Origin: Chrysomallon squamiferum
Taxonomy: Eukaryota; Mollusca; Gastropoda; Neomphalida; Peltospiridae
Reading direction: 5' to 3'
Assembly: GCA_012295275.1 (NCBI GenBank)
Contig: CM022676.1
Coordinates: 2,372,313 to 2,434,312, forward strand
Length of the DNA: 62,000 bases
Part shown: one piece after another, positions 23,356 to 34,092 of the stretch
How the letters are laid out: each line of letters begins with the position of its first letter
Position numbering within the stretch: the stretch's first letter is position 1
Position numbers and translations under genes: made by a program
The notes under the pieces: generated by a model
The model's input: the letters and a program-made list of their open reading frames with translations, nothing else
Databases searched by the model: none
What the model was told of the DNA's origin: nothing

Positions 23356-23406
<51 letters not shown>
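23356..23406 (+). repeat. (AAT)n microsatellite upstream of M1
   Basis: AAT run about 560 bp before the M1 start. The inverted counterpart (TTA)n lies at about 26262-26349, upstream of P0, and a direct counterpart lies at about 47467-47520 upstream of M4. Confidence 0.9.
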
Positions 23407-23407
<1 letters not shown>

Positions 23408-23809
23408 TAAATAAATAAATAAATAAATAAAGTAAATGCACTTCACAGGTATTTATAGTATAAAAATATTAAAAGTAAGATTTTATTAATTCATATAAAT
23501 AAAGGCTGCTTTCATTTTAGTAGCTTGATATTTTATTTAAAATTAAGAAGGTTATAAGGGTAGAATATTACGTTAGCTAGTTGAATAATTAAAGCAGTGC
23601 GTTTAATCTAATTTAATTTAAATCTCTAATAAGATTAGTAAAGAGTTAATAAATTAAGAAGTTAATATATTCTGTTAAACAAAATAACCAACACACTGAA
23701 GAATGATAAGAACATGAAAAGGGAAATAACTGTCGACGAAGCTTTTAAAACAATTCGTAAAATAATTCTTGAGGAAACTTTCAAAACAATTCGTTTTTTC
23801 TTTTTTTCT

Positions 23810-25145
23810 TTATTGATTGCGCTCATTTGTTGTTCCCTTTATTTTGTATAAGTGCAGTGTTGGGTGTCATATATTTATAGTTCTGCAGTGGTTGTTTTAT
23901 ATTTATAGCTGAGTATCTTTATCAGGTATCTTTATCAGGTATCTGTGTCAGGTACATGCGATGTTATCTGATTGATGCTGCAGAAAACTAATACACATAT
24001 TCAGACGGTTACATTATATAATTTATTTTTGAAGTATATAAATACTCAGTAGTATTAAATACTCAGGCTTTCTTTCAGTGAATTGGTAGTGGGGGTATTC
24101 TTCTGTGAAAGTGTTTTTACACACATACATAGATAGACTGATAGATAGATACATGGATGGATGGATGGAGAGACAGACAGACAGACTGAGAGACACAGAC
24201 AGACAGAAGATAAAAGTCTATATTATAACGAATCTTATGTCATAATCAAATAAATTAAACACTCATGACAATTTCAGTTTCAGTGGTATTTATAAATGAT
24301 TAAGCCGATCTGTTATCTCATCAGCATGAAATAAGACAAAATTAAAATAAAATATTGCAAAACAGCAACAGAAAAGCTATTATCAAGATTTACGATAAGT
24401 GTTAATTGTTATTTATTTATAGTCACATTATTGGACTGCGAATTGAAATGAACCTTTTTGAGTTAAATGAATACATTTCTCAAGAGTATTTATTTGATAA
24501 AAAATAATGCCGTTTTGATCGCATCATCTAAGTGATTTGTATTTAATTAGATATAAACTATTTGTAAGTAAACTTAATGAATAAAAAATGTATCACAATT
24601 TCAGCGTCTCAGTATCTGTTTCACAATATAAACGACGTCGTTCGTTAGCAGAATCAAATTACACTAAATGTAAAATATACTAAATGTGCTCACCCGAAAC
24701 AGAAATCAAAGTCTACTTGTTACAAACAAAATTAAACTTACTTGAATTTCAGTGGTAACTTCTACGTATGTGGTTCCTAAAACAAAAAACAAAATGATCA
24801 ATTACGTAATCCAATAAGCAGAGTTCTACAACAAATGGCAAAACATACAGATTAACAAGTTGAAACTGGACATAACAACGTTATAGTCGCTGCTATTTTC
24901 TTCCATTAAATCATTTCAATTCAGGTGCCTTTTTAAAACAGTTTTATTATACGTAGCATATAACATAACAATGGTTTGTTACATACTTAAGAAATGAAGT
25001 AAGTAAATAAGTAAATAAGCAAGTAAATAACCTAAGTAAGTAATAAAGGAAGTATGTTCGAAAATAATCACCTAAGTAAGTAAGTACTTAAATAATTAGC
25101 TAAGAAAGAAGAAACTTAATTAAGAACGTAAATAATTACTCAAGT
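23810..25145 (-). repeat. Inverted cassette debris left of assembly gap
   Basis: 23860-23960 resembles the intron-1 segment seen after several leader exons. 24050-24330 matches 54600-54670 plus 55330-55500, i.e. the region around the M7 tail exon but with that exon missing between GATA-type microsatellites. 24430-24985 matches the sequence downstream of Ig2 in M2 and M7 in the same minus orientation, and it is inverted relative to 25540-25910. An (AAGT)n-like tract runs into the gap. Confidence 0.65.
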
Positions 25146-25345
25146 NNNNNNNNNNNNNNNNNNNNNNNNNNNNNNNNNNNNNNNNNNNNNNNNNNNNNNN
25201 NNNNNNNNNNNNNNNNNNNNNNNNNNNNNNNNNNNNNNNNNNNNNNNNNNNNNNNNNNNNNNNNNNNNNNNNNNNNNNNNNNNNNNNNNNNNNNNNNNNN
25301 NNNNNNNNNNNNNNNNNNNNNNNNNNNNNNNNNNNNNNNNNNNNN
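25146..25345. other. Assembly gap (200 N)
   Basis: Exactly 200 N. The sequences on both sides are parts of Ig2 cassettes in opposite orientation, so the gap lies at or near the centre of an inverted repeat. The true length is unknown. Confidence 0.99.
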
Positions 25346-25505
25346 ACAGAATCAAAGTTAACCACCAAACTATCGGTGTGAGAACAGAGAAAGTTCTGTT
25401 TTAAATCACACTGTATCTCTCAGTGACAACACACGAATGTTCAGATGCATTGTGGGTAATAACCATCTCTGTTCTGCAATCTTTACCAGCAAAACCCTCA
25501 CAGTA
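25346..25505 (+). pseudogene. Ig2 exon remnant beside the gap
   Basis: The second half of an Ig2 domain on the plus strand: counterparts of CENRGSSVLNHTVSLSDN and RMFRCIVGN are readable, followed by a changed end and a GTAAGA donor-like site. A base is missing before the Cys-Glu-Asn block, so the frame is broken. The first half is in the gap or lost. Confidence 0.75.
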
Positions 25506-26255
25506 AGATTACATTTTAATTGGTTTTAGAATGAAAATCATTGCTGTATGGAACCATTGTTATGTGTAACCTATAACAAAATTGTTTTAAAAGGAAAATG
25601 AATTAAAATGATTTAATGGAAGAAAATAGCAGCGACTATAACGTTGTTATGTCCAGTTTCAACTTGTTAATCTCATGTTTTGCCATTTGCTGTATTATTG
25701 GATTACGTAACTGATAAACTTGTTTTTAGTGTCAGTACTCATGCACTTAGACGTTACCACTGAAATTCAAGTACGTTTAATTTTGTTTGTAACAACAGCC
25801 CTTTGATTTCTGATTCAAGGCGTCAGCACATTCAGTATATTTTTATTTAGTTTCTTTTTATTGTGGTAACGAAAAACGTCATTTATATTGTGAAACAGAT
25901 ACTGAGTCGCTCAAGAAGAAAATAGAAAGAACAAATTGTTTTAAAAGCTTCGGCAACAGTTATTTCCGCTTTCAAGCTCTGATCATTCATCAGTGTGTTG
26001 GTTATTTTGTTTTAATAGAAAATATTATCTTCTTTAATTTATTAATTCTTTATCAATCTTATTAGAAATTTAATTCGTGCTTAATTTAGGTTAAACGCAT
26101 AGCTTTAATTATTCAACTAGCTAACGTAATATTCTACCCTTATAACCTTCTTAATTTTGAATAAATGATCAAGCTACTAAAATAATTTATTTATATGAAT
26201 TAATAAAATCTTTTACTTTTTATATTTTTATACTATCATTACCTCCGTGAAATGC
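25506..26255 (+). other. Sequence downstream of Ig2 joined to upstream region of P0
   Basis: 25540-25910 repeats the Ig2-downstream sequence found after P2, M2 and M7. From about 25925 it becomes the upstream region of a leader cassette, the mirror of 22800-23790. No gene was seen. Confidence 0.55.
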
Positions 26256-26259
26256 ATTT

Positions 26260-26260
26260 A

Positions 26261-26349
<89 letters not shown>

Positions 26350-26350
26350 G
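26260..26350 (+). repeat. (TTA)n microsatellite
   Basis: About 88 bp of TTA upstream of P0. Poly-Leu/poly-Asn ORFs are shadows. Confidence 0.95.
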
Positions 26351-26863
26351 CTGTTCTTGTTTTTGTTGTTGTCGGTATTGTTGTTGTTATTTAATAAATT
26401 TAATCTTAAAATCTCTTTAAATGTCAAATGTTTTACAAAGGATTGTGACATAGTTATTTATAATTAGACAGGAAAATATTTAACAGTGGACAAAAGTAAT
26501 TATTTATAATATTTATAAAGCATAAATAGATTATATGTTCTAAATTCTGTTTTCTTCTCTTTCTCCTTTCTTATACTTTCTTCTCTCCTTCCATTTGTGT
26601 ATTCTCTCTTTCATTTTCATGTTATTTCGTATCTGCTTTCTTGCAGTGCTTGACTAGCGCCTTGTATTTAAAATAAAACAATAACATCTCCTGTTGAGTG
26701 TGCAACAACTGTCTCGATATGTGCAGACCATTCAACAGTTTATAAAGATTATTTACAGTTAAAAAAACTAAGTCAGTGCTTTAATCGCAGATTTTATTTG
26801 TTAGATTTTACAGTAGACTAGGGGAGACAACAATCACAGAGGGTATAGTTTCTTTATGTCACC

Positions 26864-26875
26864 GGTCACATGACC
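26864..26875. promoter_or_regulatory. P0 promoter E-box-like site (GGTCACATGACC)
   Basis: 85 bp before the P0 start codon, in the same conserved context as the other copies (ACAGAGGGTATAG upstream; CTAGCTCGCTGTTACACG downstream). Confidence 0.5.
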
Positions 26876-26959
26876 CGTAATTTACATCCTGTACAAAGCA
26901 ACTAGGATCTAGCTCGCTGTTACACGTCTTCTTCTCCGTTGTTCTTAGATTGTTTAACC

Positions 26960-27014
26960 ATGTCCACAGTAATCACTGTTATTTTATTAACAAGTTTAAC
27001 ATTAACTTCAACTG
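26960..27014 (+). CDS. P0 leader exon followed only by an Ig1 stub
   Basis: A 55-bp exon encoding MSTVITVILLTSLTLTST plus one base, with an intact GTGAGT donor. The next family acceptor is at 28157, where only about 20 bp of Ig1 remain. Splicing there would give a 49-codon frame ending at 28251 with a Lys-rich tail from a (GAAA)n tract, unlikely to be functional. Splicing onward to the intact Ig1 of P1 (30287) would be in phase, so this may act as an alternative first exon for P1. The leader and promoter show no decay. Confidence 0.6.
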
Positions 27015-27251
27015 GTGAGTTTTACTTTATTTGTTTTTGTTTATTTCTAAATAACTATAACACTTGTCTTTCACAGACATGTCGATGAGACGATGAAGTA
27101 TTTTATAAATAGGTTTTTGAACTGATTTCTTTTTTATCTGTTAGTGTTGGGAGTCTTATATTTATAGTTCGCGATGTTTGTGATGTCATTTTAGCTGAGT
27201 ATTTTTATCGGAATGTATCTGTGTAATGTACATGCGATGTTATCTGACTCA

Positions 27252-27325
27252 TGTCGCAATATATATTCATGTGTGTGTGTGTGTATGTGTGTGTATGTGT
27301 CTGTGTGTGTGTGTGTGTGTGTCGT
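27252..27325 (+). repeat. (TG)n microsatellite in P0 intron
   Basis: TG run following ATATATTCATG. The equivalent tract occurs in introns of P3, M3, M4 and M6. Confidence 0.9.
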
Positions 27326-27594
27326 CTAGACCAGGAAGTATTATATAAAGAGGTTTTACCAGTGATTTTAATTTGTCAGTTCACTGTTTGGTGGTCTTAT
27401 ATTTATAGTTCTCGCGTTGTTGCTATATTTTTATAGATGAGTGTCTTTATCAAAATAGATCTGTGTAATATCGATGTTAACTCTATGATGTGCATTGCAT
27501 GTTACATCTGTAATGTATGTATAAACATTTTATGAGTGAAACTATGACAAAAAGTGTAATATATATATATAGTTTAGATTTAAAATGTATGTTT

Positions 27595-27598
<4 letters not shown>

Positions 27599-27651
<53 letters not shown>
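27599..27651 (+). repeat. (GA)n microsatellite in P0 intron
   Basis: GA run. It is mirrored as (CT)n at 46210-46291 and 51062-51144, and as a short decayed GA run in P3/M3. Confidence 0.9.
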
Positions 27652-28156
27652 CTATATGACGCAAATGTGTATATATGTATATATATATATATATAGTTTA
27701 GATTTGAAATGTATGTGTAAACATGTCCACAATAATCTGTTATTTTATTAACAAGTTTGACGTTGACTTCAAAATCTAGGATTGAGTTTTGATCTCTATC
27801 GGAATCCAGGAAGTGTTTCATAAACAAATGTAACAGCTCAGTTTTACTTATCGTTCTCTTTTATCTAATTGTTACCATCTAATATACATGCGGTCTCGTC
27901 TATACATTTGTTGAGAAGTATTAGTGATTTTGTTTTCTCTGAATCCTACGTCAAAATTCTTTCTTTACATCATCTTAAGGTCAGAAATATTTGATGTATG
28001 AACCGTAATGAGTAAGTTAACGTGGACAATTTTAATTATTTCCTAGTCGGATAATGAATTGTTAATTAATGAATATGTTTAAAATATAAATAATGATGAT
28101 GAAGTGCATGTTTATTAGATTTTGAAGTGGTTTGTTTAAACATGTTTTATTTACAG

Positions 28157-28181
28157 GTGACAATCAGCCCACGTCCCATTT
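28157..28181 (+). pseudogene. Ig1 stub after P0
   Basis: The TTTACAG acceptor and about 20 bp of the Ig1 start survive (ACAATCAGCCCACGTCC). The codons for the first residues after the leader junction are partly deleted, which changes the frame. A (GAAA)n tract follows directly where the rest of Ig1 should be. Confidence 0.75.
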
Positions 28182-29110
28182 AAGTAAAATAATAAAGAAA
28201 GAAAGAAAGAAAGAAAATGTTATAAAAGCTTTTTTTTATTTCCCTTATTGATGAGACGCTCTGATCGTTCTTTTATGTGTGTTTTTTATTTAATGTATTA
28301 TTTTACATACTTTTTGTTCCGTTTCATTAATTCACTAATTTTTATTTATATTTATAATTTTTACTTATTCTTCTTAGTGATTTAATTGGTGCATCTTTAC
28401 ATTAACTATGTTTTTCTTATTCAGCTGGAAAACTTAAATCTCTACCATTTAAGAAATATTAAATTTAATTTTAATTAAACAAAATATCCTCACCTTACCA
28501 TTAAAACTTGTTTTAAATTGAATTAACAGAACGCTACTCTGAAGATTTTTTAAAATATTGATCATATTATGATCAACATTTTAAAGATTTCCAATTCTTG
28601 TTTGCTTTTTTAAAAAACAAACTAGCGAAGCAACACATTCCACGTGATGTTTTTTTTTTGGAATGTGTGTTTTAAAATAAATTTGAACTATGGATAGGAC
28701 ATTGTTATTTATACTGAGATTTGAAATTGTTTAACAGTGGACAACAGTCATTAGTTATAATATTTTTAAAACATAAATAAATTATACATATAAAAGTAAT
28801 CTCTTTTCTGTTTCTTCTTGCTTTAACGTTCTTCTTTCTTTCCTTTGGTTTTCTTCTCTCCTTCATTTTCATGTTATTTTGTATCTGCTTTCATCCAGAG
28901 TGTGACTAGCGCCCTCTGTTTAAAATAAGACAATATCATCTGCTGTTGTGTGTCTAACAAATATGTCAGAATGTCCGCACCATTCAACAGTTTATCAAGA
29001 TTAATTAATGTTTTAAAACTAACTCTCGGTTAAATAGCCGATTTAATTTGTGAAATTTTCGGTAGAAGATGGGAGACAAGATTCACAGAGGGTGTACTTT
29101 CTTTATCTCA
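28182..29110 (+). repeat. Inter-cassette spacer with (GAAA)n
   Basis: No gene. A (GAAA)n tract is followed by about 900 bp that recur before P2 (34100-34980), P3/M3 (39365-40320), M2 (44770-45690) and M5 (49620-50530). Confidence 0.7.
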
Positions 29111-29112
29111 CT

Positions 29113-29124
29113 GGTCACGTGACC
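29113..29124. promoter_or_regulatory. P1 promoter palindrome GGTCACGTGACC
   Basis: A perfect 12-bp palindrome with a CACGTG E-box core, 85 bp before the start codon. The 10-bp GTCACGTGAC centre is the type of site bound by bHLH-Zip factors of the MITF/TFEB class. The whole 130-bp context is conserved in P1, P2, M2 and M5. Confidence 0.55.
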
Positions 29125-29208
29125 CATAATTTACAACCTGTACAAAGTAACTAGGGAGTAGCTCGCTGTTAGATTTCTTCATTTAAATTTTTCTTAGATT
29201 GTTTAATC

Positions 29209-32200
29209 ATGTCCACAGTAATGACTGTTATTTTGCTAACAAGTTTAACACTGACTTCAACTGGTGAGTTTTACTTAATTTGTATTTGTTTATCTCTAAA
29301 TACAAGTCTTCGGTTTTGATCTATCGAGAAATACAGGAAGTGTCTTTTTTTTTTTATTAATGCGTTTAACAAATTAATTTTATTTATCATTCTATCTTCT
29401 CTAACTGATTGTATGTAATGTATATCATATACACGTGAGTGGATGTGTGTGTGTGTTTGGATGTCTGGGTGTGTTTCTGTATATTTTGTTTACCAGTTTA
29501 ACATTGACTTTTACTTTTGTATTACTATTGTATATTGACATATTACATATTGACTAGACCAGGAAGTATTTTATAAACAGGTTTATAAATGATTTTTAGT
29601 TTGGATAAGTGCAGTGTTGGGTGCCATATATTTTTAGTTCTGGAATGATTGTGTTATATTTGTAGCTGATTATCTCTATCAAAATGTATCTGCTTCAGGT
29701 ACATGCGATGTTATCTGACTGATATTGCAGTATATTTATACCAACATTCAGACCGTTACATTATATAATATATTTTTAAAATATATGTGAAATATATTTG
29801 TATTGTGTGCATGGCTGTGTCTCTCTGTCTGTCTGTCCTTTTCTCTATCTATCTGAGTGTATCGGCGTGTGTGGAAATATCATCATATTACTCTCGTCCA
29901 TTATACTTTCCTCTTAAATACTATGTTTTCATTTACATTTTATTTCGAAAAATGTTTTTATTCTATTATTAGCCTTTTGCATTTTAAACAGTCTCCTGAG
30001 AATATTATTGTTTCAATTGTTTTTCTTTCAAATTTAGTGCTTTAAATTTATTTAAATACATTACTAATCTTTTATTCTATGAATTTAACTTTCAAAGATT
30101 CTTCACTTTCGGTACATTATGTGATGAAATATTTGAAATATGGAAGGAAACTCTTTAAATTAAAATTAAATGTTTTCTTCTGATTTATATGATAAACGTA
30201 TTATTCAGATTAAGAAATATATAACATTGACATTGAAAACGTTTACTACATTTTAAAGTTATTTCTTTGTACATGTTTACTTACAGGTGAAGCCGCAGAA
30301 CTGACAATCAGCCCACGTCCTGTTTATGAAGGAGTTCCTGTCACAGTCAGATGTAGTCTTGGTAACATCATCAGTCAGGTTGATTTCCTTAATTCTGTAT
30401 CAGTGAGCAGAAAACTTCTCAGCAATCCCAGTACTAGTGTTACGATAGCTTCTGCTATCACTATAAACAATGGAGGTAAAGCTGTTTTAAAAGATGTAAA
30501 CAACTTTGGATCTAGAGCGACAGTGACAGGAAAGTCTGACAACAATGACAAATCAGGATCTTTTGTCCAGATTCAACTGACAGGAATGACTTGCAGTGAT
30601 TCAGGAGAATATTTCTGTGGAATTGGTTATATCACACTTGCTGGTAATCCAGATACCTCTGAAAGTTCTGATAACATCACCATTCTAAGTAAGTGAAAAC
30701 ATGATTTATTTTTTAGGAGTTGTCGTGCATTTAGGAATTTCATTTCTGTTCTTGTTGATCATGTAACTTTACCAACGAAAGGAAGTTAAAACTTGGTTAT
30801 ATATAATATTAGTTGTTGACTTATTTGGGTGAATTAACTTGTTCTATTACTGATTATAGAACATCACTAGAGAAAGTAAGTGAAGATGCCATTTCAGATA
30901 AAGTGAAATGTTTATGTATTTTACGTCTGTTATTTGTACTTGTGTAAAAATATCTGAGTCAATAACCGAGAAAGAAAATGTTCAACACAAACAATTACTT
31001 TTCAAAATTATTCGAAAAACAGTATATTTGTATTTAATTCAAAATTCATCTATCTATATCTATATATATCAAGTGTATTGTGTTACTTTCTTTCCATTTT
31101 TCTGTTAATCACTGCAGCTAAGCATCTTTCTGCAGTGTGCAGGTTTCACGTCATATATGCACTTCTGCATGTGTTTCTGCTTTCTTGTTTGTTTGTATGC
31201 TGTATCAATATAAAAGTAATAATTATTTTATTTCTAAATCTCATTTTTATTTTTTATAAATGAAAAGTAGCGTCTTGTTTATGTATAAACAATGTTAATG
31301 CTGACTCATTTCAGTATAAAATGTAACTTGAACGTACCAGGACAGTAGATCATAAAGAATTAGATTTCAATTGGTGCTGACGTATACATAATATCATATG
31401 AATCACTCTAATTATTGCTGTGTTATTCATCGGGTAAAGATAATTGTGAAATGACGGATTTATATTTTTGTAGTGTGTTGACCGTGCACAATAATGTCTA
31501 TTACAACATAAATATTTTAACATTTACCTCAGGAAGTAAAAAAAAATTCATAATCATTTATTTCTCAACACTTTTTGTGTTTTTATATTACAGAAAAGCT
31601 CATCAAACGAGGTAGTCTATTTGTAAATTTTCCCATGTTGATTTGTAATTTTTATTTATTTATTTATGTGTTTTTTTTTTTTTCATAGGCTTTGTGTTTA
31701 TTTTACACTGAAAGTAAGTGTTGGTATTAATAGTAATATGACATTTTTGTATTTTAGTCTGCATTATAGATACTACGATATCTTTATTTTATGATATTTG
31801 ATGCTGATAACTTTACAAGTTTGAAACTCGTGGTTTATACCGCTTAGTAAGCTTTACAGTTACTCCTAAATTTATAAGATTTAGATGTAATAATGAGAAT
31901 AGCTGTAAAAATAAAGATAATACAATCTATATATGTAACGTCTTAAATAATTATTTTGTCAACACATCTTTACAGTGAAGTTGATTTTGTTTACCTTGAA
32001 GTTGAAAATTAATTTGCCTACACGGACTAAACAATTATATGAGTCAATTATTGTGATAGTATATTCATGGATGGTATTGACTTGTTTTATAATAATTAAT
32101 TATAGGAACATCTTTCAAGCCATCTACAAAGTCTACAGAGATTGCTGAGTCATCGACTGTAAAAGGAAATACAACCGATTGTGAATGTAACAAAACTGCT

Positions 32201-32266
32201 GTAACTGCTGTTGCTGTAGTCTCTTCTGTGTTACTCGTCGTAGTCAGCGTTTTCTTCGTCGCATAA
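29209..32266 (+). CDS. P1: leader-Ig1-hydrophobic tail protein (205 aa, intact)
   Basis: Exons 29209-29263, 30287-30688 and 32106-32266 join in phase 1 to 618 bp, 205 codons plus stop. Leader (1-18) MSTVMTVILLTSLTLTST. Ig domain about 19-152: Cys at about 41 and 129 would form the domain disulfide, with an extra Cys at about 121 in GMTCSDSGEYFC. There is no Trp and one NIT glycosylation site. Tail about 153-205: Ser/Thr/Lys stalk (KPSTKSTEIAESSTVKG), two more N-glycosylation sites (NTT, NKT), a CEC motif, then an uninterrupted hydrophobic end finishing FFVA with no cytoplasmic residues. That is typical of a GPI-anchor signal rather than a signalling receptor. Ig2 is missing because of a deletion near 31060; optional mini-exon at 31594-31611. 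This is the only copy with a full open frame from leader to tail stop. Role inferred: surface recognition or adhesion. Confidence 0.75.
31594..31611 (+). other. Candidate 18-bp mini-exon in P1 (KLIKR)
   Basis: TTTTATATTACAG precedes 18 bases and a GTAGTC donor. It is phase 1 on both sides and reads KLIKR. The inverted counterpart in M1 (about 19894-19911) has lost the donor. A weak donor and basic content make it doubtful. Confidence 0.25.
32106..32266 (+). CDS. P1 terminal exon (stalk, hydrophobic C-terminus, stop)
   Basis: Acceptor AATTATAG, then 161 bp with 2 bases completing a phase-1 codon. It encodes the Thr/Ser stalk, DCECNKTAV and the hydrophobic end, then TAA at 32264-32266. It is related to the degenerate exon at 19156-19400 and functionally to the exon at 54918-55015. 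Confidence 0.75.
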
Positions 32267-32365
32267 GTCTGTGAAACGGTGAAGCAGTGTTGTCTATCTT
32301 TTCCTCTCTACAGTAGTCTACCAACATGTCTGTCTGTCTGTTCGTATTTTTCCTTACATATCCAA

Positions 32366-32370
<5 letters not shown>

Positions 32371-32396
<26 letters not shown>

Positions 32397-32399
32397 TGG
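32371..32399 (+). repeat. (TA)n microsatellite in P1 3' region
   Basis: TA run downstream of the P1 stop. It is surrounded by GTATGTAT/TCTATCTA-type simple sequence up to about 32520. Confidence 0.8.
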
Positions 32400-32591
32400 A
32401 TATATATGTGTACAGATAAATAAATACATAGATAAATTAGACATACATACTTCTCACGTAATTACATCTATCTATGTATCTCTCTATCTATATGTATACC
32501 TAAATCTATATATGTATTTAACCTCAAAAATTCCGTGTCTTATATATCGAAGATGTCAAACCTATGGTTGTTTTTATGTTAAATAATTCTT

Positions 32592-32597
32592 AATAAA
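32592..32597 (+). terminator. Candidate polyadenylation signal of P1
   Basis: AATAAA, 326 bp after the P1 stop. It is supported only by position. Confidence 0.3.
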
Positions 32598-32694
32598 CCA
32601 TCACGAGATTCATATTTTCAGTAGTGGAGGGCTAATTTTTTATTATTTTTTCTTAAAGTTTTGTCTGTTTCGTTTTCATGTTTTTTCTTTGTAG

Positions 32695-33062
32695 TATAAT
32701 TAACATTATCAACAATATTTATTTTATGTCTGCATTATTTGGTGTTTTAAATGTGTAGTAGAATTAATTGTAGCCAGGAGATTTATTTTATATCTGCATT
32801 GCTTGCAGTTTTATATTCTTAGAATCATTAATTTTACAAATTAGATTTATTTTATATATGTATTGTTTGTTCTTTATATTTGTAGTATAATTAATATTAA
32901 TAAGGTGATTTATTTTATATGTGTATTGTTTGTAATATAATTAATATTAACAATGCCATTTATTTTAAATCTGTATTATTTGTAGTATAATTAATATTAA
33001 TAATGCCATTTATTTTATATGTGTAATGTTTGTAGTATAATTAATATTAAGAAGGAGATTGT
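32695..33062 (+). repeat. 60-80-bp AT-rich minisatellite
   Basis: Repeats of GTAGTATAATTAATATTAA, then TTTATTTTATATNTGTATT. Related units appear in opposite orientation at about 48160-48330 and 52720-52865. Confidence 0.75.
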
Positions 33063-33596
33063 ATAAAGTAAGAGCAAAGTTTCAAGTTCCTTTCCTATTA
33101 TCTCAATGTAAATGAAAGTGAAACTTGGGGTGTGGAATCCCCAGCTTGTCTTATCTCTTTTTTTCTTGAGATGCCACATTTACTTTTAAAATATTATCTG
33201 TAGTACATATTTTCATGGATATGTGGGTTTCAGTGTAGAAACAAAGACAAACTTATAAAACTTAATCAACATAGATACATTCGAAAAACTTGATTTTTGT
33301 TATTACTTATTATATAACAAAGTAAGGGAAGAGTTTATAATATTAGATAAACGCGTTTGATGTATGTGAAAAATGTCGTTTGTTATAATTGATTTTCTAA
33401 ACTTACCATTGAAAATAAGTGAAGGCGTGATTTTTATATAATATGATTTGGTGATGTACTTCAGCAATTTTATTTCTCTTATTTATGATTGTTTAAAATC
33501 TGACAGCAGATAAAAAAATATAAAATACTAAAAACGAACATTTTTAACAGAACAATTATTTTTAAAAAGTTTATAGAATTACTGAAAATCACAATA
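33063..33596. other. AT-rich spacer, no gene seen
   Basis: No exon was supported. 33385-33440 shares sequence with the altered end of the degenerate M1 tail exon (GATTTTCTAA...ATTGAAAATAAG). Confidence 0.45.
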
Positions 33597-33717
33597 GAGA
33601 ATAGAGGAAATTCTCTTTTAACACACACTGTATCTCTCAGTGAGAACACACGAATGTTCAGATGCATTGTGGGTAACAACGAGCTGTATTCTGCAAACTT
33701 TACCATCACCACTCAAA
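33597..33717 (+). pseudogene. Ig2 remnant at outer edge of left palindrome arm
   Basis: The last third of Ig2 (counterparts of the Arg-Gly-Ser-Ser block, HTVSLSEN, MFRCIVGNNELYSANFTI) and the donor GTAGGA. The upstream part is missing, and the sequence immediately after the donor jumps into intron 1 of another cassette at about 33720. That marks a rearrangement breakpoint. Confidence 0.8.
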
Positions 33718-34067
33718 GTAGGAAGTGTTTCATAAACAAATGTAACAGCTCACTTTTACTTATCATTCTCTTTTATCTAATTGTTACTATGTAATATACG
33801 TGCGGTCTCGTCTATACATTTGTTGAGACCTATTAGTGATTTTGTTTTCACTGAATCCTACGTCAAAAATTATTTCTTTACATAATCTTAAGTCAGACAT
33901 ATTTGAAATATGAACCGTAATGAGTAAGATAACGTGGACAATTTCAATTATTTCCTAGTCGGATAATGAATAGTTAATTAATGAATATGTTTAAAAAATA
34001 AATAATGATGATGAAAAGCATGTTGATTAGATTTTGAAGTGGTTTGTTTAAACATGTTTATTTACAG

Positions 34068-34092
34068 CTGACAATCAGCCCACGTCCTACTT
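34068..34092 (+). pseudogene. Ig1 stub before P2, without its own leader
   Basis: ATTTACAG acceptor and about 20 bp of Ig1 start, then TTAAGTAAAATAATAAA and (GAAA)n. The leader exon that should precede it was removed by the rearrangement at 33718. Confidence 0.7.

Noticed and set aside
25700-25790. Extra exon after Ig2 ending CACTGAAATTCAA with a GT donor (also near 24750, 37640, 42060, 55870)
   Set aside because: An acceptor and open frame exist in some copies, but the exit phase is 0, which does not fit the phase-1 tails, and the M7 copy has lost the donor.
28190-28225. CRISPR-like or regulatory array from (GAAA)n
   Set aside because: It is a plain tetranucleotide microsatellite marking the Ig1 stub junction.
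29787-30045. ORFs MKYICIVCMAVSLCLSV / MYRRVWKYHHITLVHY found in P1, P2, M2 and M5
   Set aside because: They repeat because intron 1 is duplicated; frames break between copies and they contain simple TCTG repeats.
31100-31262. Hydrophobic 61-codon ORFs at 31078-31263 and 20240-20425 as a small membrane protein
   Set aside because: They lie in homologous introns and overlap a splice-like CTGCAG site, and no promoter, phase or conservation beyond the general intron homology supports them.
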